From: Ifrita kowaldi
Lineage: Eukaryota > Chordata > Aves > Passeriformes > Cinclosomatidae
Direction of reading: 5' to 3'
DNA: 64,000 bases
NCBI GenBank assembly: GCA_013398055.1
Contig: VZRS01000476.1
Location: forward strand, 1,222,430 to 1,286,429
The notes beneath the pieces are model-generated. The model searched no databases. It was not told where the DNA came from and worked only from the letters and a program-made list of their open reading frames with translations. Positions 40,831 to 53,630 of this stretch are shown piece after piece. The position numbers and the translations under genes were made by a program. The number at the start of each line of letters is the position of its first letter. The stretch's first letter is position 1.

Positions 40831-41169
40831 TCTGAAACAAACCGTTCCAGAACCCCAAGCTGAGGTTGCTTAGGTGGCTGTGTTTCAGGCTGGATGTAGG
40901 CACAGTAAAGCAGTGCACTCTGGGCTGGAACAGCGTGAGAGTGCAGCCCAGGGATGCTGCCGGCTCCCCACCACCCACATCCCAACTGCACAGGTCCTCC
41001 CTCTCTCCCCAGCCCCGCTGCCCTGGAGGCCTGGGCTCCTCCCGCCTGTGGGGCAAGTCCCTTCCTGCCAATTCCCCCCTCTCCATCACAGCTTCTTAAT
41101 GAAGCTCCCCAGGGAGCAAGTCTTTCATCAGCTCTCAGGCTTTTTGAAACCGAAGCTACTCTTTTGAAC

Positions 41170-41250
41170 TACTGAAAAAAAACCCAAAACAAACCCACAA
41201 AACCAAAAATAAACAAAGAAACAAAAAACCCCCACCAAACAAAAAGTCCA
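41170..41250 (+). repeat. A/C-rich low-complexity tract
   Basis: AAAAAAAACCC, AAAACAAACCC and ACAAAAAACCCCC words in a row, similar in style to the tract 400 bases to its left. Confidence 0.85.
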
Positions 41251-43509
41251 AAACAAGGCCAGCCCCTTTTCCCTTAGATTTCAGATAGCCAACTTCAGCC
41301 AGGTAGAGACATCATATTGATGTAACATGCCATTAAGCAAAAAGCAGTTCAGTTTGTCATGTTTTCATAAAATGCTGTAGGAAGTTTTCTAGTGCTTTGG
41401 GTCAATGAATAAACTGTCACAGCCTCACACAGAGGAAATTAATATTAAGGGACCAACAGTGCAGTCTATGCTTTTGAATAATCACATATATGTAAACAAG
41501 TAATATTTTTAGAATACCATACACTTTCCATACACTGTTTGAAACATTGTCCTTTTAGTTTCAAAACTAACCTCTCCTCTTTCCTGCCTAGAAAATAAAT
41601 TACTGCTGAAATATGACAACAAGGATTTGTTAAGAGTTAGCTAACAGAAGGCATTTTTACCATAGCATATTAAATAGGTTATGATACCGGTATTAACTTA
41701 AGCAATGTTTGTGCCCTCTGGGATAAAAGAAATGTGACTATAGATGTTATTAATCCAAACAAAGCATTTGCAAAGCTTGAAATTTCCTTTTTTGGGCAAC
41801 CATGGAGTTCTAGTTTACATTTGCACATAAAGAACTGGGGAAGGGAGAGGATCCCTCATATGTGAACCAGGAAAAATCGGGAGTTGATGCTGCACAGTTC
41901 AGGATGTGATGTTTTCTCAGCCTCACCAAATTCTCTCCCAAATTTTGGTCTGAAATTATCTAAAGAGAGAAAGGCATGTGTACAGAAATATTTCGACTTC
42001 AGCAGACTCTTTCTAAACTATTGACAGGCAACAACTGCTACACCAGTAAATGGAAGTTGCAGGTGCAGAAGTTAAAACTGCAAATTAATGAAGTTTTCTC
42101 TTTACAAAATTACGCAAGGAACCAGATGGCATAACATTTTCAGCATGAAATGTGAAATAAATGTATAGGCACCAAAAGAACAAGATCAGTGATGAAAACA
42201 ATTTCAGATGCAAGTCACAGATAGGTATGTAATGTAATAATAATAATAAAAAAAAAAGCTTGGTGCTTCAGAGAGCTACATTTTCTAGTAACTGAAGCAT
42301 GCAAAATTAGTGACAAGTTAATTTTGCAGATGTTAAAGCTTTCTTAGAACTATGTACCAGTGCTTTATTTCTCCATACATGATTTCTGAAATAGTTGCAT
42401 AATACAGAAGATGCTTCACATTCAATATATTGAGACCCATTTTAAAACATTTCACACAGATCTGAAGACATTCTTGCTGGGAAAACAAACCATGCAAAAG
42501 GTACCTAGTCATTCATTCAAAGACAAGTGAACCCCTCCAACAGAAAGCAGCCTGTAATTACGGCAAGTCCTGTTACTCTTGAATATGGTCTTAAAAAGGA
42601 AAGTCTGTTAATGGTCCTTCTGTAATATAATAGCTGCCTAGAAGATGCTATAATTAAAGCAGAGTTGTCATTTATATCAGGAAATCCTGTTCCAGAGATT
42701 TACTACTCAGCCATAAAACTTTAATCTCAGTTCCAAGTCTTTAAAAAAAAACCTAAGTCAGAAAAAAACCCTTCAGGTCTACTTTATTTCCTTTTTGTCA
42801 AAATTTAGAAAATTAAACCTAGCAAAAACTTTCTTAAAGATAAAAGCATTTACAGCTGTAGAATCTAAATACCTTATTCTGCCACAAACCCAGAAATACC
42901 TTAAGTGAGGGCAAAGTTAATTTTCTTTATTATTTTATCATTTCTGCATCTCATATTTGGCTTTGGTTCTAAGACCTTCAAAGTCCTGGTTTGCCTGAGC
43001 ACACAGGTCACTGGCCTACTATTACAGTGTTTGTAAACACTGAACTATATCAAGGTTATGGTTTTTCTAAACCAGTGTAGGTACATCACCCCTATCCCTC
43101 ACCTGCTGTTGTTCTGTCCTCAGGATGCCTTTTGACAACTGCATTTGGTTCCCTTCCCTGCCTGAGGGGTTAGGGGAGCCCAGGCACACTTAGACACAGG
43201 CAACTGCACAGACCAAAGGGTGCACCTTCAGAAGAACAAAGCAACGGGGCATTGGTGTGAAAACACAGCCTTTAATGTTTGAAGTGTTTGCCAAGATTGT
43301 TGCTAAGATTTCCAGTTGGTGCCAACTGTGATGGCAGGCCTGGGTACTTTATCCTGATGAGATATGTTAATCACTAAGCAATTCCAGACGGAACAATCAA
43401 CTGCAAACAGCTGCCCACACAACTCATAACAAATACTCCTTTTTTTGCAGAACGTTACCTTTATCTATTTATCAGCCACTCACAGAAGAATACAAAATTT
43501 AAATATTTA

Positions 43510-43693
43510 TGCCACTTTTAAATTATTGCTAAACTCTAGAAAAGTGTTCTGTGATTTAGCTGTTCTTGGTGCTGCACTAGTTGGCTGTAATGACTAAAAG
43601 AGCTAAAATTCATACAATCTTGGTTCAAAGCTTTTTTTTGCTTTTGTTCTGATCTTTTAATCAAATCAAATAAGAACTTAGGCTCAATGTGTT
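43510..43693 (+). repeat. Diverged direct repeat, copy A
   Basis: A segment here recurs at 46145-46322. The best part, 43544-43630, aligns without gaps to 46175-46261 at 69 of 87 positions (counted by eye), including the identical stretch GCTGTAATGACTAAAAGA. Weaker similarity extends on both sides. It is either two copies of an unrecognised ancient repeat or a local duplication about 2.6 kb apart. No coding frame is shared. Confidence 0.75.
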
Positions 43694-44505
43694 CTTAAAG
43701 GAATATCCATTAGCTATAAATCACAGCAGATCATCACTATTATTACTTCATTGTTAAGTAACATGTGAATCCTGCTTTCCACATCTGCAGTTATTTCACA
43801 TGAGGTTCTTAAAGAATTTTAAAATGTGCACAAAATTATCTTTTGCCAAATTCACAGCATTAGTAGTTTTTTGATAAAAGAGAAAAGTGTCCAAATTTCA
43901 AAATCTCTTCTGAAATTAAGTGAAACTATGACTGGCTTAGTCTTTATTGCCACTATAAAAAGGGGAGGGAGTGAAACAATTTGTAACACTACACTGACAT
44001 TTTACTCTGAAGAAAATGTTAGTTTCAAATGTTAGTTGCTAATTTGTTTTAGCATAACTGCAGCCTTCTCTAGCTTTTTGAATCATCATTTTCAAATGAC
44101 CACCTCTTAATAAAAGAATAACCTTTAGAAGAGCTCTAATACATCAAGAATACAACACAGAGAGCTTAAAGCTTTACGAAAGATAAAATATGCCTTACAG
44201 AAATTCAGCCCCTTATGATGGTTTGAATGAAATCCTGGAATGAAGAGGAAATAGGTAGGAAGCAAGAGCGGATTGGATATGCCAGGAGACACAAACACAA
44301 TCCATGACTGACAGAATCCTGTGCATATGGTCAAGGCACAGATAAGTCCTTTTTATTGTTTCAATATTCCTCTTTCATCATGAAGTTCTGCATCATCCAC
44401 ACAGGGGAAAAAAATAGGTAAGAAAAGTAAGCACAAAATGAATGAAAAGAAGACAAACTTCAGGCATGAAGGCAATTCACTCATACCCCACATGAAGTAT
44501 TTTAA
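43694..44505. other. Non-coding stretch between repeat copy A and the candidate exon
   Basis: AT-rich with no feature recognised, apart from AATAAA on the minus strand at 44352-44357, about 150 bases 3' of the stop of the candidate exon at 44506-44712. Confidence 0.5.
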
Positions 44506-44712
44506 CTATTCCTCATCCACCAAGGCTCCATTAATAGCACCCAGAGCAAAATACAGAGAAAAGAGAACACTGGGAAGGCAAGGATTGTCCTCTGAAGATG
44601 GTGCTGAGAAGGAATAGCTCTGTAGGGCATCCATAGCTCTGGCACTCTTGGCTGGACTATCACAATCTTTTTCCGCCACAGACCTTGGATGTAAAGAAAA
44701 ATCTCCACAGGT
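44506..44712 (-). other. Splice-flanked open segment, possible terminal exon
   Basis: On the minus strand a good polypyrimidine tract (TATTTGCCTTCTGCTTTCCC) ends in TAG at 44713, followed by 68 open codons and a TAG stop at 44508-44506. The product has SPAKSARAMDALQ and SAPSSEDNPCLPS segments, with a hydrophobic stretch close to its C-terminus. An alternative frame is also open over almost the same interval, which weakens the case. It lies 7 kb upstream of the 37.4 kb exon on the same strand, so it would have to belong to another transcript. The product is not recognised; it may be chance. Confidence 0.2.
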
Positions 44713-46144
44713 CTAGGGAAAGCAGAAGGCAAATAAGCAGATATAGAACCCTTTATAGTCAGGTATTACAATAACATTTATTTGGGGGCTTTTTTAAAAA
44801 GCAAAATAATTAGAGACAGACTAAAACTGCAGACAGGCACAGAGAGTGTTCCACCAATCCAGTGTCCTTTTCTCAGGAGTAGTTCTGGGAGTGATGACTT
44901 ACTGAACCACAGAACATAAAATGTATTTTTCTACTTGTGAGATGCAATATTTTTCAGACACCCATTAATGAATATTTCAAGAAGCTAATCTGATCAGCTG
45001 TCTGTGATTTTTGTGTGGTTTTGGCCATGACAGAAAAGAAAATAATACTTTTTTTCCTAAGTCCCATGTAAAATGTGCATCACCAGAGTACAGCAAGCTT
45101 TACTTTTTGCACAGTTTTACTTACACAGTACAATATACATGATGCACAAGGTTCTTTTCTGTGTCAAAATTTCAAGTGACTGGTGTTGAATTTGATACCT
45201 TCTGTTCCTTATACTGTCCTTACAGCACAGTAAGTGCCCTGTAATGCTGACTGCACAGGTTTGTGTGAACTCTCTATAAACAGTCAGCTGCTTGATCCCT
45301 TGCTGTCTGAGCAACTCTGGAGAGATGAACCTGTTTGTTAAACAACAATAAAAAATCTGCAACTCCATTTACTATGTTTCTCTAGCTATAGATAATAGTT
45401 CAGGTAGTCCAAGTTTACCACTACTCCTCTGAAAAGCACAGGCATTGCATCCTCACCTGCTCAAGCCATCTGGAAAGATACTTCTTGGTTACAATCTGCC
45501 CATACTTGTAGAGACTAAATGTTCTGAAATCTGGAGATTTTATGCAGATGACTTAATGTCCTGCTTTGCATATTTGATGATTTATTACCTTGTTTACATA
45601 AATGACAATGAATTACTAGCACTTAGAGTGAGGGGATTGCAGCACATAGCATGCTTTAGGAATGCAGCAACTGTTGTTTTCTTTATTTCTGGCAGATATT
45701 TGGGGTGGTATCCAGCTAACCCTGATGGTTCCTCCAACTTCCAGCATTAGACATTGTCCGCCAGGAACATAAAGGGACAATCTAACACAGTGATCAAACA
45801 GCAGACAGTAGCAGATGGCAATGAAGCAAAGAAAACTAAAGTAGTAGTCTTTCCAACCAAGAAAAATCTTGAAAAGAACCAATAACCCTATCAATAAAAA
45901 ATAAGGGCCTATGAAGTACATTATTAAAAACCCCAACCTATTTTCTGAATGGAAAACTAAACTGGTGACCATGCCAAGTACAATATAAAAATGTAAAATC
46001 TTCTTTAAAAAAGGTCAATGGCCATTTTAAAGTAGGTTAGCACAAGTTAAAATAAAGAGAACACTGCATGACCAGCATTTCTGCCTAGAACCATGAAGGA
46101 AATTGGTAAAATGATGTTTTGAATGCATATACTGTTTCCCAAGG
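44713..46144. other. Non-coding stretch, no gene recognised
   Basis: AT-rich sequence between the candidate terminal exon and repeat copy B. Open frames of up to 118 codons occur on both strands without motifs or splice signals. Confidence 0.5.
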
Positions 46145-46322
46145 GCCACATTATTTACTATGCTCTACCAAACAGTGTTCTCTGATTTGACTGTTCTTGA
46201 TGCTATATTGGTTTGCTGTAATGACTAAAAGATGTAAAAAATACAGAGTCTTAGTTCAAAGTTATTTCATTTGTACTAATGCATTAATCAAATAAAGTAA
46301 AACTTTAACTTCAATATATTCC
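46145..46322 (+). repeat. Diverged direct repeat, copy B
   Basis: Partner of the segment at 43510-43693, in the same orientation, starting about 2.63 kb further right. Shared words include GTGTTCT, CTGTTCTTG, GCTGTAATGACTAAAAGA and GTTCAAAG, in the same order and spacing. At about 79 percent identity the copies diverged long ago. Confidence 0.75.
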
Positions 46323-49300
46323 TGTTTGATCCCAAAGGGTTAAAATAAAATTGATGTTATAAGGATTGCTACATAAAGAACAGACAGACATGTACTTAAA
46401 CACACATGCAAAGAGAAACAGAAAGAAAATAGGTGAAAAGAAGTAGAAGAACAGCAAGTCCCCTCTGATAAGACCTCCAGCACTTTTAATGGGCACCAGT
46501 CTGCTATCAGGGAGATTTCAGAAAGTCTGACCTGAATTCCTTCCACTGAAATGCAACCACCACATCTACCATGTTATTATATGAACCATAAAATAAACAG
46601 AATAATTCAGAAGCTATTAAAAATTAATGTTACAAATTCTGAGAGCAAGCCTTCATGATGTCCCTCATTTTAATAGTCCTTAAAATGCCTTTCAGTGAAA
46701 AGGTCTGTAGGGGGAAAGACTGGAAAAACTTGGATCAAAAAATCAGGTTTCTTACCTCAATAAAGACTCCTTGAAGGGGAAAAATAGGATCTGGGCAACT
46801 TCCATATTTAACATTAGAATTTAAAGGATCTTTTAAATCTTTGCTGGACTTTAAAGACAAGTTTGTAAATTATTTACTCCCATGTCAAAATGAAGTTTTG
46901 CAATTGGGAATTCAAGTAACTCCCAGATAATGCATAAACCTAAAGAAAACTACTGCCTTCTCCTTTAAATATAACAACTCTGCAATGCTAACAGCCATAA
47001 AACAGGGAAAATGGAGGCAGTGACCATAAAAGTAGCTTTAAGCAAGTAACACTTCCAGGTCTAAAGAGGAGACCTTAATGTTTATTTCACATAAAGCAAT
47101 GTCTCCCACTGAATAAAATAATCCCATTGCCAGTCAACTGCCAAGAAGTATGACACACAACTTAAGACTTTTGAAGAGCACTATTACATGACAACAGAAC
47201 AAAAGGAAAAATATTTCTTTGATTAATGATGTTCTGGACATTTTCAGCCTAAACCTTTTCTTCCAAGCACTCCACAGCTTTCTACAGCACAAACAAATTA
47301 ACCATCTTCTTCCACAAGCAGTGACTACTTCTATTTTGGTCCATTTTGTAGCTAATAAGTTCACATATCCCTTAATAACAACAATTTCATTCTAGTTATT
47401 AAAGCCACCTATTTAGGGTTCTACACTCAAAGGTAATTGCACAGGTGATTTTAATTTGGTGGAACCTAACCACATAACAAGAGTCTAGTCCAGATTCAGG
47501 ATTTAATCCTATACTTTTTAAGTGAACTATGGCTTATTTTACAGCAGCTGTTATAGTCTACATCAGCCTTGGTTCCACCTCTATCTCACCCACCAGACTG
47601 CAGTTAGAGTTGCTTCTTTGGTTGTTGTCTCCATTTATTTGACAGAGCATCAAGTTTTACTGTTCTAAATACAGTACAAAGCCTGTCAAAAAAGGAAGCC
47701 TTGCAGTTTGCAGTCTGGTATCACCCACCAGGTGCACTGGACATGTGATGGTGAGGGAACCTGCTGGAGACAAAGAGGCAATTTGGGTCAGAGAAGAGGG
47801 GAAAGAGATTAGGATAAAAAAAGGTAGAAATTCTGCCAGCTATCATGGCTGTACCACATTAGGCATATTTTCAAGCAGGTGAGAATATATGATGATAAGT
47901 TACTACAAAAATGGGCTGTGGGGAATGCAAGAGGTATGTCCATCTGCCCGCTGTCATGACTGCAAGGAGCTGCCCTGAGGATTTCCTTTGTGGAGCAGCT
48001 TTTACTCCCTGTTCCAAATGCCTGACAGAACATCAGGGAAGAGACCCCTTCATCCCTGAACAAGCCTCGGGACCAGAGGATGTCAGCACAAAATTCACTT
48101 AAATCTATGCTCAGGTGACACACCAATGTGATCCCCTGAAGCCTCTTTGACCACAGTTGTGATTACCATCCATTATTTCCAGAAAGTTTGTAATTGGCTA
48201 GTCTTTTTATTTTGGTTACTATGAAGAATACAAGGTCAAATTTCAACAGGGTGCTAATGGAGACATGCAATCTGCAAAGCACAGATCTCAGATTTGCTCT
48301 GTGAGAGGTTAGAAACACCACATCCTGTGATCTTATTTAAGACACTTTATAGCTAATATTATTCATTAATCGAAGTGTGTTATTTTACCAATGATTCATA
48401 AGACTCTAGTAAAATCACAAACATGCCAGTTAGACTTTGGGGAACTGTGTGGTTTTAATCATTTATAAAAAATATATACTATTGACACGGAAAAAACCCC
48501 ACTTTCCTAGCAATACAAATGATGTAGTGGCAAGCTGGAGTGATGGTGTACTTCAGGGTGATTTGTTCAGCAAAAAACAACAGGTGCAGCTGGCGTTTTC
48601 CAGCCATAAATCTTCCCTTCTCTAAGCTAATAGTAGTTTGCCAAGCCAGTGTATGCCTCTATAGCTTATGTTAGAAGGAATTTTTTTAAAGGTGCATAAT
48701 TCTCACAGAAGGTTAATTTTAGATGAATGAAGAATTTGAAGAACAGTTAATTAAACCCTCAAAAGTGATCTTTTGTTAATTTTGGGGGGAAATACCTGTT
48801 CCATTTACAGAATAGCAATTAGGATAAAGGATCAATCAATATGTTTGCATTTGCCAATTACTGCTACTCACCAAGCAGAATTTGGAAACTTTGATAAAGA
48901 ATCTTCAATTCCTTCAGTCCTTAATTACAACTCATTAAATTTTCATTAACTTCAGGCTTAGTAAAAAGCAATAGAATTCTTTGATGGCACCAGTGTTGGC
49001 AGACCCCATGTTAGATGCCAGAGATGTTCTTTGTTTTGTGGAAGTTACTTGTGTTTAGCCAGTTATGTCATTGCTATATCACAGTATCACATCAAGAAAT
49101 GATAAGAAAATATCCCATGTCTCTTCATTTAACTTCACTCTATGTCCATTTTAAAGCTTTGAAGCAACTTTTACGATAACATGTAACTTGGACTCTTAAA
49201 AAAAGGGACAGTGAATCATGAAAGATTTGTGGACATTATTTGGGAATGCCTGCACTGCAAAAGTGCAGCCAACCTCTCACCATCACAGCTGCAAAAGGTT

Positions 49301-49459
49301 TTGGGACCAGAGTAGCAGTGGTGGAGGAGACCTTGCAAGAAACGGGAATGCTAAAGGCACAGACGAGAAGAAATTAACCTGAATCCTCACCGAGGAGCAG
49401 AGCACCAAGACTAAAGTTGTGGGAAATCCTTCCCCTAGGAAAACCTCCTGCTGACACTG
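46323..49459. other. Non-coding stretch, no gene recognised
   Basis: AT-rich. A short cysteine-rich open frame at 47911-48102 was considered and rejected. The sequence from about 49250 to 49460 is GC-richer and may be further degraded retroelement DNA next to the CR1 copy, but I could not match it. Confidence 0.5.
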
Positions 49460-49950
49460 GGGCAGGTGCACGGTCAGACCAAGCTGCTCGGGCCTTGAAA
49501 GCCTCCATGGATGAAGTCTGCACAACCTCCCAGGGCAACCTGTGCTGCCTCTTCACCCTCCTCAGGGTGGAAAAGGCTTTCCTCAATCCCACTCTGAATC
49601 TCCCTCTGTTGTCTCTGGCCCCTCACCACAAACTGCAGCAAGCAGCAGTCGCCTCCTCGCTGTGACCTGAAGGGCTGCAAGGTGCCCCAAGGTGCCTCTG
49701 ACCCCACCTGAGCCAGCCCCGCTCCTGCAGCTTTCCTCTCAGGGCAGCTGCTCCAGCCCCAGCGCCTTCGGGGCCCTCTGGTTTATGGTGTGTGCCTGTG
49801 CTGCAGGGCACCAAAGTGGGCAATGTACAGGTGAGGTTTAACAGAGGAGAGTGCTCTGCAGGGGGCATTGGTTCCTCCTCTCAACATCTTGGCCATGTCC
49901 ATGGGATCTAGGACACTGCTGTCCCTGCATACAGACAAACTACTTTTTCA
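49460..49950 (-). mobile_element. CR1 LINE fragment, diverged
   Basis: Read on the plus strand it follows the reverse complement of the CR1 3' region. It has GGGCCTTGAAAGCCTCCATG, then CCCAGGGCAACCTGTGCTGC, CACCCTCCTCAGGGTGGAAA, TCCCTCTGTTG, GCTGCTCCAGCCCC, GGGGCCCTCTGG and AGGTGAGGTTTAACAGAGGAG. These correspond in order to the CR1 phrases for leader-distal RT sequence, so the element is on the minus strand with its 3' side at the left. The 3' octamer tail is missing and several blocks are deleted. Right and left limits are approximate. Confidence 0.78.
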
Positions 49951-51534
49951 TTTGGACATTTGACTCAGTTATGATTATGATTTTTTTTTTCATTTCAACT
50001 AAAGGTGACACAAGAAATAAGCATTTAATGGAGCTAGTGCAATAATCAGCACAAAAGCTGTAGGAGAGACATAGAGAGAGGATGAGCAACTGAGCACTGC
50101 CCAGAACCAGCTCTTTATACAGTGTTTTCAGAGGTATTTCAAGGCTAGAGAGTAAAATTAAGCATGTGAACAGACAAAGAGGAAGTGAAGTTTATGCACT
50201 AAGAAAAAAGGATAAATCCTCTTATTAAGAGAACAAACCATTTGGTATCCATTTGTGGTACATTGATTTGAGATTACTGCTTTCCTTCTTTGGTCCAGCA
50301 TCTGATGTAATGGTGTTAGATGGGAGTCTTATGCATAGTCTAACTGAGTGAATCGCAGTTTAAAAAAAGAACTTCAACATTTTATAAACTACATATAAAA
50401 TAAAACTGTACATAAACCAATTTTACATGACAGTGTTTCTATCTTTTCTAAAATCAGATTTTCCATTGCATATTAGGGTAATTTCAAAAAGAAAGTCCTT
50501 TACTAGGAGACCTTTACTATTAGTTTCCTATTACACACCTTCTCCTGGATTTAGATACCAGATGACACAGTTTTGTGTGTTTGTGGCTTTAGCTTTATTG
50601 GTGGATGAGGCAGGTTTTTAAGCTGATGATGTGATTTGGACTGTTCCAACTTTCTTGTTTTATGCACTTGTTTTTGAGTGTGAGACAAAAATCGCTATTG
50701 AGAAGGAAATAGCTATCACCCAGAACTCATAAAATGTGTAGATTTTTGAAAAGGTTAAAATGGAATTGAAACATATTAACTTAGCTACGGCTTCTGTACT
50801 ATGTGGAATATTTTTTTCACAGAACCACAAGAATCTCTTTCTTAAAACAGTAGTTCTCTATAGAATTTATTCAAGAGCTTTTCTTATTTTGCCAGCAGCA
50901 TGGACGCACAAGAGCTTTGAACCTTTGTATGTTCAGTGGTTAGACTGTGCAAGTTTTACAAATGCCTTGCTGAACTATGTAGTATAAGAAGGTTTCAAAG
51001 CATACATATATATAGGTATATATCTGACATTAGTAAAAATGTGGTGAATATGATTACCATATCATAAAGTTAAAAATTTAAAACTTTAAAGTTAAAACTT
51101 AAACAAAAAAACCACTAACAAACAAAAGAAACAAACAAAATAAAAAATAAAAATAATCAAGAACAAATGGAAATTATTTACTTATTTCTTAATTTAAACT
51201 GCAGGCATGACATATATTGTAAAATTTCCTACCTTGGAATCAACCACAACAACCAGATGTGACTTAAAAACTGCATACAAGAGCCAAGGTTGATTGAGGC
51301 TGTAAGGAGGAGCATTACAGTTCTCTCACTCAGAGGGTAACATTTGAACAACAAATCAATATGTAAGTGAGTATGTTGTTGCCTTTGTAAGTGTCAAGTT
51401 CTACATTACCCATACTTCACAGGGTAATTGCTGACTGCTTAAAAGCAAGATCTGCTCTTCTCCTTCCTCCAAGTCAGACCCAGACCTCACAGCTGACCTT
51501 CAAAGCAAGCCACAAAACATTAGACGGCCCAAGC
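49951..51534. other. Non-coding stretch, A-rich at its right half
   Basis: AT-rich; about 51060-51170 is dominated by AAAC, AAAT and AACAAA words. No exon or repeat family was recognised. Confidence 0.5.
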
Positions 51535-51652
51535 CTGTCAGTGTTTAGGAGGCAATGTTTTAACTTTTGGTGAGCCCTGAATTGGTCAGGCAGTTGAAAC
51601 TGAATGATCATTGTAGGTCCCTCCCAACTGAAAATAGTCTATTCTATTCTAC
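51535..51652 (+). mobile_element. CR1 LINE 3' end with TATTC-type tail
   Basis: GTGTTTAGGAGGCAATG, then TTTTGGTGAGCCCTGAATTGG, TCAGGCAGTTGAA and GATCATTGTAGGTCCCTCCC, followed by a tail of TCTATTCTATTCTA. This is the 3' end of an avian CR1 subfamily whose tail repeats are TATTC units, different from the ATTCTATG octamers of the copy at 7480. Plus orientation, heavily 5'-truncated, moderately diverged. Confidence 0.88.
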
Positions 51653-53630
51653 ACAGTCACCAGTTTTTCTCCAGACTGTTAAATTCTGCAGCAAATTGAA
51701 AATTGTCCAAGACTATAAGTAAGATATTAAAAAAGGTAACAGAAAAATATTATTATGAACACTGTCACTCATTTATTCTCATGAAACATGCACATTTGCA
51801 CAAAAATACAGTGAAATAGAATTTGGATATGTTTTTGGCATTATACAGAGAATGTTGCACAAAACCTAAGTGCCTGTGGGATTTTTATTCTGTTCTTCCG
51901 ACATGAGTAAATAATAGAAGCGAACTGCTGGATCTTTGCCTGAAATACTTATTTACAAGTCACCTCAATAAAATACACTGTGCTGGAATTGCAAGTAAAT
52001 CTATGAGCCAGACCCAGTATTTTGGAGTATGGAGCTGAAGTACATGGTTTCCTCTGACATGAGACACCTTCGTTTTTTACTTTCCCTGAAAAAAGGGTTC
52101 TTCCCAAGTTCAGGACAGACAGAAGGGCATAAAGCCCCTACCACAACTTTGCAGTCTGCTTTCTGAGCCACCAGTGCAGCAGCAGACCAGAAACATCTGG
52201 TGTGTCCAACTACTTCATGTTACTTCATGCACACCCTCTCCTGTTTTACCAGGTCACTAGGAATAACATTGACAACAGAAACATTCTTCAAGCTTAGCAC
52301 CACGAGAACATCACCTCCTTTCCACAGTGAGCTGGCATAGAGGCCATGCTGACAAACCAGAGCAAGGCTCAGCTCCTATGAGCTGTCCCCAGGATTATGT
52401 TCCCCCACTAAACAGCTGCCTTCGATCACAAAGCCTGCACTTTCTTTTTCAGCTTTATTAATCTTACGAAAAATGGTCGTTTTCCTAGTGGCTTGACATA
52501 ATCCACGTGGCTGCTCAGCAACATCTTACATAGAAGGTCATTTAAACCCTTTTGCACAGTAAATGCCATCTGGGAAGGCTGGGGAAACAGCTGATGTTCA
52601 GTTTGAGCCCAGTAGTAGTAGTCCTACTTTGACTCCAGTACTCTGATGAAAACCGATGACACTGCTCACATGGGGGTCTGGTGCAGATGGGTGAGTCTGC
52701 ACCAGAGAGTCACTCCTAAAAATACACAGTCAGATACAGGCAAGTAAGAGCTTGTCAACTTCCAGGCAAGGATTTGCAAGCAAGTGAAAGGTGCTTGAGC
52801 TGGTACAGCAAGAAGAGCAAACTTTTTGAGGTGTTCTGAAAGATAGAAGTACAGGCTCTCATGGAAAGGAATGCCTCCCTGGGACTCTTTCATTAGCAGG
52901 GACTCAAGACTTGCAGTCGCACTGCAAATGCACTGTTTACTTTAAGGCTGCTTGCTTAATACCTATCATTTCTAGACAGTATCATATTAGTCATACTTCA
53001 GAAATTCTAGGAGTCAAACTGCAATGCATGCATTACACAAAAATTAGAGTAAAAAGAATTTTCATCCAAATAGAATTCAATGCATTTTGTTTACTAAGAG
53101 ACTGAAGCTTCCTAAAAGATCACACCATTTAAAACTGGAAGAATTTTTCCTACAGCAGACAAGCAAAACAAAAAGGAGAGCGAGGAAGCAGAAGTAATAG
53201 GAAACATTTCAAATCATGAAGAAAACATGAACTGTAAATTAGCTGCAAGTGTTAAAACTACAGGAGGCTGTCAAAGAGCACAAATAACTTATTTTTCCTC
53301 ATGGGTACATATCAAAAAGTAAAATTTCCAGAGATACAAAAGCAAGTGTAGTATTGTATAAATGGAATGAAATTTGCCATAACGAGTACTGAGGTCTTAC
53401 TTGATGCAATCGGCTCAAATTGGTGGTCTGCCACATCTCCTGATCTTTCAGAAAGTTCCTTTTAAAAAATCAACACATCACCTGCTATTTCTTACGTAAT
53501 CCTATGAAGTGCACAGAAATCTAAGATAATGACAAAGAAGCCCTAAATCAGTTAAAGGTGTCTGGATGACCCATTATCTTCTTCAGAAGTTTCACACAAT
53601 GTCTGTTTATTAACAAAAATTGCAGCTTAC
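51653..53630. other. Non-coding stretch, no gene recognised
   Basis: AT-rich with a moderately GC-richer portion at 52030-52450. No motif, exon or repeat family was supported. Confidence 0.5.

Larger units (their letters stand above)
40491..43509. other. Non-coding stretch with A/C-rich low-complexity DNA
   Basis: Contains A/C-rich simple sequence at about 40766-40830 and 41170-41250 (AAAACC and CAAAAAC words), and a GC-richer patch at 40880-41090 with few CpGs. No exon was recognised. A short inverted repeat lies at 43025-43042. Confidence 0.55.

Noticed and set aside
47911..48102. Cysteine-rich small frame starting MGCGECKRY
   Set aside because: The cysteine spacing does not fit a zinc-binding or receptor repeat I know, and no signal peptide is visible.
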